This document shows, in pieces, positions 61,701 through 64,000 of a stretch of 64,000 bases of DNA (the stretch's first letter is position 1; each line of letters starts with the position of its first letter). The position numbers were made by a program, and so were the translations under genes. This DNA comes from Rebecca billardiae RCC1528. Taxonomy: Eukaryota > Haptophyta. The stretch spans positions 372,001 through 436,000 of the forward strand of contig OZ251234.1 of the NCBI GenBank assembly GCA_965240325.2, in the 5' to 3' direction. The notes under the pieces were generated by a model. The model saw nothing but the letters and a program-made list of their open reading frames with translations, searched no databases and was not told the DNA's origin.

Positions 61701-62477
61701 GCGGGCAGCACGGGCGACCTCGCCATCGACGTCACGCTCAAGAACTACCTGGGCGAGCCCGTCACCTCGCAGACGGCGCTGCGCGCCGAGATCAGCTACG
61801 GCGCGACGCAGGGCAGCTCGCAGCTCACCACCGGCACCGCCGACGGCACCTCGCCCGACGGGTACTGGCTCGCGAGGTTTGCGCACGTCGGCGGCGGCGT
61901 CTGGTCGCTGCGCGTGCACGCCGGGCCGTACTGGCTCGACGCCGTCGCGTTCGGCGCGGCGATCATGCTCGAGACGGCCGACTCGAACGGCGGCACGGAG
62001 GATCCGAACCGGCGCGTCGCCTTCTTCGGCTCGTCCGTCTCGCCCTACTCGGACACGGGCGGCACCTTCCTGCCCGTCGCCGAGTTCGCCACGTCTGGCG
62101 CCATCATCCCCTCGCCCTCGCCGCCGCCCTTCCCTCCGCCGTACATCATCCCCGAGTACGACGAGGACGAGCTCGGCGCGATCTTCGACGAGGCGAGCGG
62201 CGTGCTCTACGTGGCGGGCAACGACCCGCTGCCCGACCGGTTCGGCAAGGTGGACATGCAGTTCTCGCCGCTCGTCTCGCGCGCGACGCGCGGCTCGAAG
62301 GTGTACTGGGCGTTCCTGCCGTCGGAGGAGGACGGCACGCTCAGCCCGGCGCGCATCGAGCAGCTCATCGACGAGCACGAGCGCTGGAGCGCGTGGACGG
62401 GCGGCAAGGACAAGTCGGTTGACATCAACGCCAAGATCACGCAGCAGGTCGAGGCCGCCCTCGCGCGCCGGCGCTGA
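2109..62477 (+). CDS. Giant secreted multidomain Pro-rich protein with nine TMEM132-like/cohesin/dockerin modules
   Basis: A single uninterrupted frame of 20,122 codons ends at TGA 62475-62477. I chose the ATG at 2109; an in-frame TTG at 2076 is not a likely eukaryotic start. Residue layout: signal sequence 1-61; head of small Cys-containing domains about 131-3265; Pro/Ser stalks with inserted domains about 3266-6391, including three ShK domains and a VWD domain; nine modules of about 1,425 residues at 6393-7816, 7911-9333, 9500-10925, 11017-12442, 12549-13972, 14066-15494, 15573-17000, 17052-18477 and 18552-20000; acidic/helical tail to 20122. No catalytic motif or C-terminal membrane segment is visible. 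The likely role is structural and adhesive at the cell surface or in extracellular matrix (inference). Coding across roughly 50 kb of non-repetitive sequence with no stop argues for a functional gene. Introns could be absent, or the 5' end could be misplaced. Confidence 0.88.
2499..3092 (+). other. WW-RP / CGDG-TFGG domain, copy A1 (uncharacterised)
   Basis: First of four copies of a roughly 180-215-residue domain. Conserved landmarks: a C...LPL-I early segment, LYVRISSNWWLSRPKQI, a YTF strand, CGNGHTSFGGQLC, a TG-LRIEILTGWC segment and a final GC. I do not recognise a named family. This copy carries a hyper-acidic insertion of consecutive Asp/Glu near 2664-2697, followed by the basic motif RRRLQ at 2736-2750. 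Disulfide-bonded and extracellular by composition. Confidence 0.7.
3165..3851 (+). other. Two YGDG domains (B1 3165-3515, B2 3570-3851)
   Basis: Each is about 95-117 residues with the pattern DPW..ET.W.I, then C....G.YTFEI.D.YGDGI, then SNFG and a final strand. B1 has YTFEIFDIYGDGLIPEAHF and B2 has YTFEILDSYGDGIYFGSYT. Domains with this YGDG signature occur repeatedly in secreted proteins of algae and bacteria. The Asp/Gly loop looks like a Ca-binding turn (inference). A short Pro-rich spacer separates the two copies. Confidence 0.7.
3951..4331 (+). other. PAN/apple-like Cys-rich domain, copy C1
   Basis: The segment CERTCLCLCAAHPDCMAFEY followed by CDFF resembles the core of PAN/apple domains (C...C..C...C.AF.Y......C.....), which bind proteins or carbohydrates. 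It has an N-terminal LCSPLEC extension shared with copy C2 at 7437. Weak similarity by eye only; other Cys-rich folds are possible. Confidence 0.55.
4332..4598 (+). repeat. Pro-rich spacer in the head
   Basis: About 89 residues, mostly Pro with Ser, Ala, Met and Leu, including an uninterrupted run of 15 prolines before MPMP. It connects the PAN-like domain to the jelly-roll pair. Encoded by CCG/CCC runs, so slippage-prone. Confidence 0.85.
4599..6182 (+). other. Pair of concanavalin-like jelly-roll domains (D1 4599-5471, D2 5499-6182)
   Basis: Both begin with an acidic aromatic strand followed by a Trp: FRDEFTD...LWDF in D1 and VETFDGS...KWLI in D2. Both contain paired cysteines and end with an FEDDAGC/LGLGFDED-type strand, as in LamG/concanavalin-like lectin or glucanase folds. 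No glycosidase catalytic motif is evident, so a carbohydrate- or protein-binding role is more likely. D1 is interrupted at about 5024-5275 by an Asp/Gly-rich insertion holding RRRLQ at 5163-5177, much like the insertion in A1. Family assignment is by pattern and tentative. Confidence 0.5.
6207..6557 (+). other. Cys-rich CLQGCMMIRFG domain, copy E1
   Basis: About 117 residues containing C..YC...G.CC, then HSCLQGCMMIRFGE, then RCATCAPG, ending GCVYGTLFG. The CLQGCMMIRFG stretch is identical in the second copy at 7971. I do not recognise the family. It is rich in Cys pairs, so probably an extracellular disulfide-stabilised domain. Confidence 0.65.
6558..6692 (+). repeat. Pro/Ser-rich spacer
   Basis: About 45 residues of SPPP and SPP repeats linking E1 to A2. 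Repeats of this type are sites of Pro hydroxylation and arabinosylation in plant and algal cell-wall proteins. Confidence 0.85.
6693..7337 (+). other. WW-RP / CGDG-TFGG domain, copy A2
   Basis: Starts CEPIPTYLLS and continues LRLQSDWWMKRPKDMRLHA, FTFPSD, CGDGVDTFGGEPC, a TGEYRLTVLSSYCNGN segment and a final GC. It lacks the acidic/RRRLQ insertion of A1 and is closest in layout to A3 at 13317, including the LP(L)S(I/V)TF strand. Confidence 0.7.
7437..7823 (+). other. PAN/apple-like Cys-rich domain, copy C2
   Basis: LCDSITCEL at the N terminus and CERQCACYCARAPRCAAFDF then CRLL mirror copy C1 (LCSPLEC; CERTCLCLCAAHPDCMAFEY). It is preceded and followed by Pro-rich spacers. Order A2-C2-E2 follows C1-D-E1, which suggests block duplication of head segments. 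Confidence 0.55.
7824..7970 (+). repeat. Pro-rich spacer
   Basis: About 49 residues of Pro with Ser, Leu, Thr, Met and Glu between C2 and E2, ending PPSPPPRE just before the first Cys of E2. Confidence 0.8.
7971..8336 (+). other. Cys-rich CLQGCMMIRFG domain, copy E2
   Basis: CQDHCSQRGYCCN, then HSCLQGCMMIRFGEDAG, RCATCAPD, and ending CRYGALFGQPSPPP. The ending GQPSPPP is shared with E1, showing that domain and following linker were duplicated together. Confidence 0.65.
8418..9020 (+). other. Lamin-tail-like (LTD) beta domain
   Basis: The segment FFSEYCDRNGPAEYVEIYN, followed by I-PG-VLVIAK and SDGNDALALLYG and then a VVDQIGD strand, matches the pattern known for lamin-tail domains (SEY...G..EYVEIYN; G..D.LAL.....V.D..G), which are common in secreted adhesive proteins. 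About 200 residues. Pattern-based and moderately confident. Confidence 0.6.
9075..9647 (+). other. Two adjacent YGDG domains (B3 9075-9371, B4 9372-9647)
   Basis: B3 (PDPWRYETQWTITR...DDWGDGIVGDG) and B4 (QDPWYWETSFYITH...ITDTYGDGVSLG) follow one another with no Pro linker, unlike B1/B2. B3 has WGDG in place of YGDG. Both keep the Cys before G.Y.F/L.I and the (S/T)NFG or DDFG motif after it. Confidence 0.68.
9693..10880 (+). other. Second jelly-roll pair (D3 9693-10307, D4 10308-10880)
   Basis: D3 opens ILFDDFTDAGGSSELWDHL and D4 opens VVFYDSFDEPAFFDAEWDI. Both reproduce the D1/D2 order, including FTDDVGC and FSDDAGC strands near the end and a Gly-rich WFH/WKF final strand. No acidic insertion is present here, so the RRRLQ insertion in D1 is a gain there or a loss here. 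D4 includes potential N-glycosylation sites (NQT, NIT, NLT). Confidence 0.5.
10953..11903 (+). other. Two PPC-like beta domains (G1 10953-11345, G2 11454-11903)
   Basis: Each has CPV...L.......L.CG..VSG.T.GAP......G.HWY.(I/V).V....... and then D..L.LY.GCP...GVR, followed by YELQP...Y...V.G......Y...(M/L).CP. The sequence order resembles bacterial pre-peptidase C-terminal domains (GT..G....... Y.....; FD..L.LY). A Pro-rich spacer lies between the copies. This is the last folded region before the first giant stalk. Confidence 0.55.
11904..13310 (+). repeat. Giant Pro/Ser stalk 1 (about 470 residues)
   Basis: Almost entirely Pro with Ser, and scattered Thr, Ala, Leu, Gln, Arg and Val, arranged as SPPP and SPPPP units. 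This is the composition of extensins and algal pherophorin rods, which form extended polyproline-II helices after hydroxylation and glycosylation. DNA is CCG/CCC runs with AGC or TCG/TCC serine codons. Confidence 0.92.
13317..13868 (+). other. WW-RP / CGDG-TFGG domain, copy A3
   Basis: CEPLALKLLALS at the N terminus, then LPLSVTFHA, LRISSDWWLKRPRAIELYA, CGDGVDTFGLQPC and YCNGN, ending GC. FGLQPC replaces FGGEPC. It sits as an island between two giant Pro-rich stalks. Confidence 0.7.
13869..16370 (+). repeat. Giant Pro/Ser stalk 2 (834 residues)
   Basis: The longest uninterrupted Pro-rich block in the protein. It mixes SPPP, PPPPP runs and APPP/TPPP/LPPP/RPPP variants. The block SPPPPSPSPPPPPPPP recurs several times (for example near 14551, 15190, 15545 and 16110), pointing to internal segment duplication. 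Every reading frame is stop-free here, so long alternative frames are expected by composition alone. Confidence 0.93.
16380..16994 (+). other. WW-RP / CGDG-TFGG domain, copy A4
   Basis: Most divergent copy: the WW pair is replaced by VAEGNSKRPQDMELYA, but CGDGNVTFGGEPC and the flanking strands persist. It carries an insertion rich in SGSVSGSVE at about 16803-16900 before the GHYRLVVRSAYC segment. Confidence 0.65.
16995..17189 (+). repeat. Pro/Ser spacer (65 residues)
   Basis: SPPPP and SPPP units between A4 and the fifth YGDG domain. Confidence 0.88.
17190..17507 (+). other. YGDG domain, copy B5
   Basis: WCAYVVVTIVKDPWPEETRW at the start, CLLDGSYVFEITDSFGDGV in the core (FGDG instead of YGDG) and EGSNFGRIKQCPF at the end. 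It gains an extra Cys pair near the end relative to B1-B4. It is isolated from the other copies by about 7.5 kb of stalk and A-type domains. Confidence 0.68.
17508..17918 (+). repeat. Pro/Ser stalk 3 (137 residues)
   Basis: Regular SPPP repeats changing to SPPPP repeats at about 17785-17875. The SPPPP form is the classic extensin glycomotif. Serine codons switch from AGC-dominant to TCG-dominant along the block. Confidence 0.9.
17919..18257 (+). other. Short non-repetitive insert and spacer before ShK domains
   Basis: About 78 residues (17919-18152) starting YPMFLEFDFPDKLQVE, rich in Pro, Leu, Met and acidic residues, without Cys. It matches nothing I recognise and occurs only once. A 35-residue SPPP/SPP spacer (18153-18257) follows. 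Confidence 0.5.
18258..18614 (+). other. Three ShK-type six-cysteine domains
   Basis: Domains at about 18258-18356, 18372-18470 and 18504-18614. The second (CNDAYGSHFCSFRTYKCHKP and then C...C..C) and third (CFDERSAAFCDDALSKGRC and then C...C..C) have the exact six-Cys ShK pattern. The first has an extra Cys (KCWCP). In secreted algal and animal proteins these small folds usually serve protein-protein binding. Nothing here implies a toxin: they are embedded domains in a structural protein. Confidence 0.8.
18639..19364 (+). other. von Willebrand factor type D-like domain with Cys-rich tail
   Basis: CESHGDPHFTTWTGVRYDWQ is the characteristic GDPHF...DG start of VWD domains, followed by YTLADV, HLYELYG and a VTVDDKTVAVEFDEVSI strand series. 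The Cys-rich tail (ECNNPGKDCCFRP...CMYDCC, about 19197-19364) resembles the C8 region position. In VWF and mucins such domains drive multimerisation; by analogy this may assist assembly here. Confidence 0.75.
19365..21281 (+). repeat. Giant Pro/Ser stalk 4 (639 residues) with nested duplications
   Basis: Predominantly SPPP units with periodic APPP, LPPP and SPPPP substitutions, ending in SPPPP repeats (about 21121-21205). Contains a segment duplicated at an offset of 504 bases (starts 20403 and 20907, at least 150 bases) and a 48-base tandem unit starting TTGCCGCCTCCG repeated about three times at 20995-21115. Joins the head/stalk half to the module array. Confidence 0.92.
21285..25556 (+). 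other. TMEM132-like module 1 (1,424 residues)
   Basis: The most divergent module. Order: N-terminal beta domain (21285-21890; AYQVRDAQGR and an IGECTVSL...WF segment); cohesin-like 1 around FALKAW (21951-21968); Ig-like segment with VEVVNTAPLTG, ending MRVWYPL (22620-22640); CGSPGFQSADL Ig-like segment; FGDGT segment; further Ig-like repeats; cohesin-like 2 around LKNFQI (24393-24410); basic motif RRRLQ (24795-24809); dockerin-like loops (24864-25091, DLNGDCSFSSYD); C-terminal beta domain. The NTAPLTG, MRVWYPL..SD and GLC/GEC-V-L-WF landmarks agree with my recollection of animal TMEM132 ectodomains. The GPGFALDGTYSS block of other modules is replaced by APGFKVAGS. No transmembrane helix follows. 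Confidence 0.7.
25557..25838 (+). repeat. Pro-rich linker 1 (94 residues)
   Basis: Pro with Ser, Thr and Gln, ending PPPTPPLT before the first Cys of module 2. It is less regular than the giant stalks. Confidence 0.9.
25839..30107 (+). other. TMEM132-like module 2 (1,423 residues)
   Basis: Same order as module 1: FALKSW of cohesin-like 1 at 26514-26531, MRVWYPL at 27186-27206, LKNFQL of cohesin-like 2 at 28956-28973, RRRLQ at 29358-29372, and dockerin-like loops at 29427-29654 (DLDGDCVFSSYD and NPNLDSDFGLTD). The N-terminal block TSCSSPSTGGIGLCSVTL shows the GLC-V-L-WFS landmark clearly, and its DNA is almost identical to modules 3 and 4 over about 200 bases (from 26225), while the next segment (cohesin-like 1) differs strongly. 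This points to partial gene conversion. Confidence 0.72.
30108..30605 (+). repeat. Pro-rich linker 2 (166 residues, the longest)
   Basis: SPPP, TPPPP and APPP units with GSPP and Arg inserts, ending SPPPAPPRQ. The same ending, with near-identical DNA, precedes module 4, so linker end and module start were copied together. Confidence 0.9.
30606..34883 (+). other. TMEM132-like module 3 (1,426 residues)
   Basis: Sub-domain landmarks: N-terminal beta domain 30606-31200; FALKSW 31290-31307 (cohesin-like 1); NTAPLTG Ig-like segment, ending MRVWYPL 31950-31970; CGSPGYQSAEV Ig-like segment; FSDGT segment about 32450; C-rich Ig-like pair about 32690-33300; IPTSDLLLFSS segment; LKNFQI 33732-33749 (cohesin-like 2); RRRLQ 34134-34148; dockerin-like 34203-34430; C-terminal beta domain to 34883. 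Its DNA is nearly identical to module 4 at an exact offset of 4,551 bases. Distinctive residues: GHLAV, RAAKASLEQTSS and PTDSFD. Confidence 0.73.
34884..35156 (+). repeat. Pro-rich linker 3 (91 residues)
   Basis: Pro/Ser-rich with Thr, Leu, Tyr and Glu (SPYLPPSRPPS, AEPRSPPP). Uses CCT-containing proline codons more often than the giant stalks, which suggests a different sequence history. Ends SPPPAPPRQ as in linker 2. Confidence 0.9.
35157..39434 (+). other. TMEM132-like module 4 (1,426 residues)
   Basis: Landmarks: FALKSW 35841-35858, MRVWYPL 36501-36521, LKNFQI 38283-38300, RRRLQ 38685-38699, dockerin-like 38754-38981. The second half (from about 37300) is virtually base-for-base the same as modules 3 and 5. 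It differs from module 3 mainly by QTNGRV, EVSSV, GRLAV, RASTSSSEETSS and a YRFDEFD patch (35793-35813) replacing YPTDSFD. The patch resembles module 6 (YRFDTFD) and uses a rare AGG arginine codon, consistent with a short conversion tract. Confidence 0.73.
39435..39752 (+). repeat. Pro-rich linker 4 (106 residues)
   Basis: SSPPPSQPP and GSPP-type repeats, less GC-biased codons (CCA, CCT, TCT) than elsewhere, ending SPPRQ. The QPP/GSPP variation is unique to this linker. Confidence 0.9.
39753..44024 (+). other. TMEM132-like module 5 (1,424 residues)
   Basis: Landmarks: FALKSW 40431-40448, MRVWYPL 41091-41111, LKNFQI 42873-42890, RRRLQ 43275-43289, dockerin-like 43344-43571. The first 600 bases diverge from modules 3-4 (SRSRSFRMDRSAVTS, TTTCSSPSDGGISSCSMTL, and two codons fewer in the TLYEDRNKLRVAYQ stretch), but from about 40400 it is nearly identical to module 4 at an offset of 4,590. 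It shares ANVRATSSEDWLTSP-type sequence with module 6, so it is a mosaic of the module 3/4 and module 6 types. Confidence 0.73.
44025..44303 (+). repeat. Pro-rich linker 5 (93 residues)
   Basis: Pro/Ser with Thr, Gln, Phe, Val and a VTIPAPP break, ending PPKPPSA before the first Cys of module 6. Codons are mixed, like linkers 3 and 4. Confidence 0.9.
44304..48590 (+). other. TMEM132-like module 6 (1,429 residues)
   Basis: Landmarks: FALKSW 44982-44999, MRVWYPL 45648-45668, LKNFQI 47430-47447, RRRLQ 47835-47849, dockerin-like 47904-48131 (loop 1 DLDGDCVFSSYD, loop 2 NPNLDSDFGLTD). N-terminal variants include DGTFRSTNP and LRTCSSPSDGGIGTCSV. The dockerin is preceded by WSLDSGCDAKCDVLG rather than WNMDGDCASKCAVLG, a form continued in modules 7 and 8. 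It is intermediate between the 3-5 group and the 7-9 group. Confidence 0.72.
48591..48824 (+). repeat. Pro-rich linker 6 (78 residues)
   Basis: Ala/Pro-rich (PPVPPAPPPAPRQPPP, PEPPAPP) with fewer serines than other linkers. Ends PLPPFN before the first Cys of module 7. Confidence 0.9.
48825..53108 (+). other. TMEM132-like module 7 (1,428 residues)
   Basis: Landmarks: FALKSW 49500-49517, MRVWYPL 50175-50195, LKNYQV 51942-51959, RRRLQ 52356-52370, dockerin-like 52425-52652 (loop 1 DIDGDCEFSSYD, loop 2 DANLDGELGLTD, then LLLVVSRK). It has TSSEDF where others have TFSEDF, and FENGVDVSF where modules 3-6 have YETGTSADF. The ISTLSWSTTPPS segment groups it with modules 8 and 9. Confidence 0.72.
53109..53261 (+). 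repeat. Pro-rich linker 7 (51 residues, the shortest)
   Basis: SPPP, QPPP, RPPP and SSPP units ending SPPPVT. Enough only for a short spacer between modules 7 and 8. Confidence 0.9.
53262..57539 (+). other. TMEM132-like module 8 (1,426 residues)
   Basis: Landmarks: FALGSW 53937-53954, MRVWYPL 54600-54620, LKNFQI 56376-56393, RRRLQ 56784-56798, dockerin-like 56853-57080 (loop 1 DLNNDCVFTSYD, loop 2 DPTLDGDFGLSD). In cohesin-like 2 the Cys conserved in other modules (ACDQGADW) is Tyr (TAC at 56433-56435), and a new Cys appears 23 codons later (TGC at 56502-56504, VTCIGND), suggesting a relocated disulfide. Its C-terminal beta domain (SSVETYAAQGFTF) is also more diverged. Confidence 0.72.
57540..57761 (+). 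repeat. Pro-rich linker 8 (74 residues)
   Basis: Pro with Ser, Ala, Lys, Arg, Gln and Asp (PPDVPSPPPKPPPRQPPPP), ending PPPPKV before the first Cys of module 9. Confidence 0.9.
57762..62108 (+). other. TMEM132-like module 9 (1,449 residues, terminal)
   Basis: Landmarks: FSMLFW in the cohesin-like 1 position (58437-58454), MRVWYPL 59109-59129, LNNFQI 60900-60917, and RRALQ (61344-61358) instead of RRRLQ. The RRALQ follows a poly-Ala/Arg stretch at about 61282-61343. Dockerin-like region 61410-61655 has four extra residues (DDEANGNCDAKC), loop 1 DLDGDCVFTSYD and loop 2 NVNLDTSFSLTD. It is the longest module and the only one not followed by a Pro-rich linker. Divergence fits a specialised end-cap. 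Confidence 0.7.
62109..62474 (+). other. C-terminal tail (122 residues), no anchor
   Basis: A short PSPSPPPFPPP spacer, an acidic YDEDELGAIFDE segment, an aromatic-containing stretch (VYWAFLPSEEDG) and a charged, probably helical end finishing EAALARRR. There is no hydrophobic C-terminal segment, so neither a transmembrane helix nor a GPI signal is likely. I recognise no domain. Confidence 0.7.
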
Positions 62478-62737
62478 TCGCTCCCGCCGCCGCATGCCAT
62501 CAAGTCCCAAGACCCCAAGGCACACCGCACACACTACCTTGCACGCACACACACCACTCACACGCACACACACACATACACACACATGCATAGTAGGAAA
62601 CACCTGCACACGCTGCCGATGCCGGCGCGAGCTGCTGCCAGCGAGCCCGCGGACGCCGTACGTGGCACCCTTCCGCCGACGACCCTCGGCCTGGGCCGCG
62701 AGCGCGAGGCTCGAGGGTCTTCGCTCCCCCGCCATTT
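62478..62737 (+). other. Probable 3' UTR with CA-rich tract
   Basis: Immediately after the stop lies a CA/CACG-rich stretch (about 62521-62589, CACACACA interspersed with C, G and T). No AATAAA signal is seen. A TGTAA, the green-algal polyadenylation motif, occurs at 63090-63094, about 610 bases after the stop, but a five-base match is weak evidence. Confidence 0.45.
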
Positions 62738-63190
62738 GTGACCATGATCAAAGTTCATCCAGAGCCCGTGCCGCGCGTTCGCATGGTGAGCTGCTTCGAT
62801 GAGCAGCCACGCGCCGACGGCGCGACGGCCGCGCCACACGTGGTCCTGGCGCTCGTGGCCTCGGTTGCCACGGTGCCGGCAGCGTTTGCTGACTTGCTGT
62901 CGTGGCATCAGTTCATGCCGCGGCGCGACGCCGACATCCGGGCAAATGCTGTCAGTGTCACGCGTCAGGGCAACATCAGTATTAATTATAACAGAGTATG
63001 ACCGCGTTCCGCGGTCCTTTTCCGTAGAACGAACGTAGTTCGGGGCCCGCGGTGGCGGTGCACCCTCCGTCGCAGTCGTCCCGTACACGTGTAACTAGAC
63101 TCCATCCAGCGGCGCGCCGCCCCAGCGCCGCGCCGCCGCCGGCGTGCGCCGAGTGTGGATGTCGGTCGTCGGCCGAGCTGCCCTCATCAC
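62738..63190. other. 3' intergenic DNA with small hairpins
   Basis: No supported gene. A perfect hairpin GACCGCG-TTC-CGCGGTC lies at 63000-63016, followed by CTTTTCC, and a second small one, CGAAC-GTA-GTTCG, at 63030-63042. An 87-codon open frame (62738-63001, + strand) with a hydrophobic stretch exists but has no other coding support. Confidence 0.4.
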
Positions 63191-63204
63191 AGACGGCCCT
63201 TACC

Positions 63205-63750
63205 TGACCCCCTGCGCGTGCGCGACGGCCGACAGGCGGATGCGACTCGGCGTGATCGACGCACGAGCGCGACTCTTGCACGCCAGGCCACCGGCGGAGC
63301 TGACTGACAGCCAGGGAGCCGGACGGCGCGGGACCGCGCGGATTCGACCGTTCGTTCGGGCCTGCCGCTGACCGTCGTCGCCGCGACGCCAGCAGCGCAG
63401 GAGTAGATGATCTGCAGGTCAGTAGGGTTCGACCTGCGCGCCTGCGCGACGGCCGACAGGCGGGCGCGAGGCGTGAGCGACGCATGAGCGCGACTCTACG
63501 TGCACACCAGGCACCACGCGGCCGAGCTGACTGACCGCGAGCCAGGGAGCACGGTGCGAGCAGCCATGCAGCACCGGTGCTTGCGCGCGCCGCGCGTGCA
63601 CGGGGTGACACACCTCGGTCAGGCTCGGCACGCGTCGCAGAGGCACGGCCAGCTCTGGGCACGCCAGGCGCCCAGGCCACGCGGAGCTGACAGCCACGGG
63701 GAGCCGACGGCGCGCGGGGCCGCGGCCAGTTCCGAGTTCGACTTGCGCCT
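63205..63750 (+). repeat. Three diverged direct repeats in the 3' flank
   Basis: Copies at about 63205-63355, 63425-63565 and 63650-63750. Shared blocks include TGCGCGACGGCCGACAGGCG (copies 1 and 2), CACGCCAGGC (copies 1 and 3) and GAGCTGACTGAC or GAGCTGACAGCC before GGGAGC. The GAGCTGAC blocks are offset by 227 and 160 bases. Copies have diverged by many substitutions and indels. Origin unknown: old tandem duplications or transposon fragments. Confidence 0.55.
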
Positions 63751-64000
63751 GCTCTGAAGAAGAGTTCTGGGAGACCCTGGCGGAGAGGCATGGCAAGGGG
63801 GGCGTGTGGTGAAGTCGGAGACTCAGAGATCGATCAGTCCGGCATCATGCGCCGCTGCCCCCGAGCTTGCGAGAGCCCGAACACAGGGCGGCGGCTGCGG
63901 CGGCGGCGGCGCGGCCGCGCGCCGGCCGGCCGCGCAGGCATCGACAGGGCGCGGCAGGGGCGTGCGGAGTGACTAGTGAGCGGGCACGAACGCGATGTCG
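63751..64000. other. 3' edge of window, nothing recognised
   Basis: GC-rich sequence with a GGC-rich patch at about 63890-63930. No gene, RNA or repeat that I can support. Confidence 0.4.

Noticed and set aside
2109-62477. Giant bacterial adhesin or cellulosome scaffold
   Set aside because: No ribosome-binding site or operon neighbours, low gene density, microsatellites, a MITE-like element, ShK and VWD domains, and algal HRGP-type stalks all favour a eukaryote. Not fully excluded without taxonomic markers.
62738-63001. 87-codon + strand frame with a hydrophobic stretch downstream of the giant gene
   Set aside because: Single short frame without homology, conserved motif or the codon bias of the main gene; consistent with chance in GC-rich DNA.
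63000-63016. Perfect 7-bp hairpin followed by CTTTTCC as a bacterial-type terminator
   Set aside because: The setting is eukaryotic, the hairpin is over 500 bases from the stop, and there is no true U run. Recorded only as a hairpin.

Overview
The window holds one enormous protein-coding gene with short gene-free flanks. A single reading frame on the + strand runs from an ATG at 2109 to a TGA at 62475-62477. It encodes 20,122 residues with no stop, frameshift or recognisable intron. The setting looks like a eukaryotic alga: very high GC with G/C-ending codons, hydroxyproline-rich-glycoprotein-type SPPP/SPPPP arrays, ShK-type cysteine domains, a VWD domain, AT and CA microsatellites, and non-coding flanks. 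Leu CTC/CTG and Ser TCG/AGC use, plus this mix of domains, makes me favour a haptophyte. A volvocine-type green alga or another microalga is not excluded, and no marker in the window settles it. A giant bacterial adhesin is unlikely for the same reasons.

Layout. 1-2108 is non-coding. It holds a 52-bp AT tract (848-899), a 355-bp inverted-repeat transposon-like element with a perfect 7-bp target duplication (935-1289, duplications 928-934 and 1290-1296), and a 12-bp-stem palindrome (1592-1638). The protein starts with a signal peptide or anchor (2109-2291). Its head (2499-11903) is built from duplicated small domains: a WW..RP/CGDG-TFGG domain, YGDG domains, PAN/apple-like domains, four jelly-roll-like domains, a Cys-rich domain, a lamin-tail-like domain and two PPC-like domains. 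From 11904 to 21281 come very long Pro/Ser stalks, broken by more head-type domains, three ShK domains and a VWD domain.

The distal two thirds (21285-62108) is nine tandem modules of about 1,425 residues each, separated by Pro-rich linkers of 51-166 residues. Each module matches, segment by segment, the ectodomain pattern I recall for the animal TMEM132 family: an N-terminal beta domain, a cohesin-like domain and bacterial-Ig-like domains. It then adds a second cohesin-like domain, a basic RRRLQ motif, a dockerin-like double Ca-binding loop and a C-terminal beta domain. The protein ends in a short acidic/helical tail with no membrane anchor.

How it may work. The product is most simply a secreted, probably heavily O-glycosylated, fibre-like surface or matrix protein with an adhesive head. 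Cohesin-like and dockerin-like domains in every module, separated by a possible convertase site, suggest intermolecular assembly or a polyprotein of self-assembling units. That is inference. Downstream of the stop (62478-64000) I see a CA-rich 3' UTR candidate, small hairpins and a diverged three-copy direct repeat, but no convincing gene.
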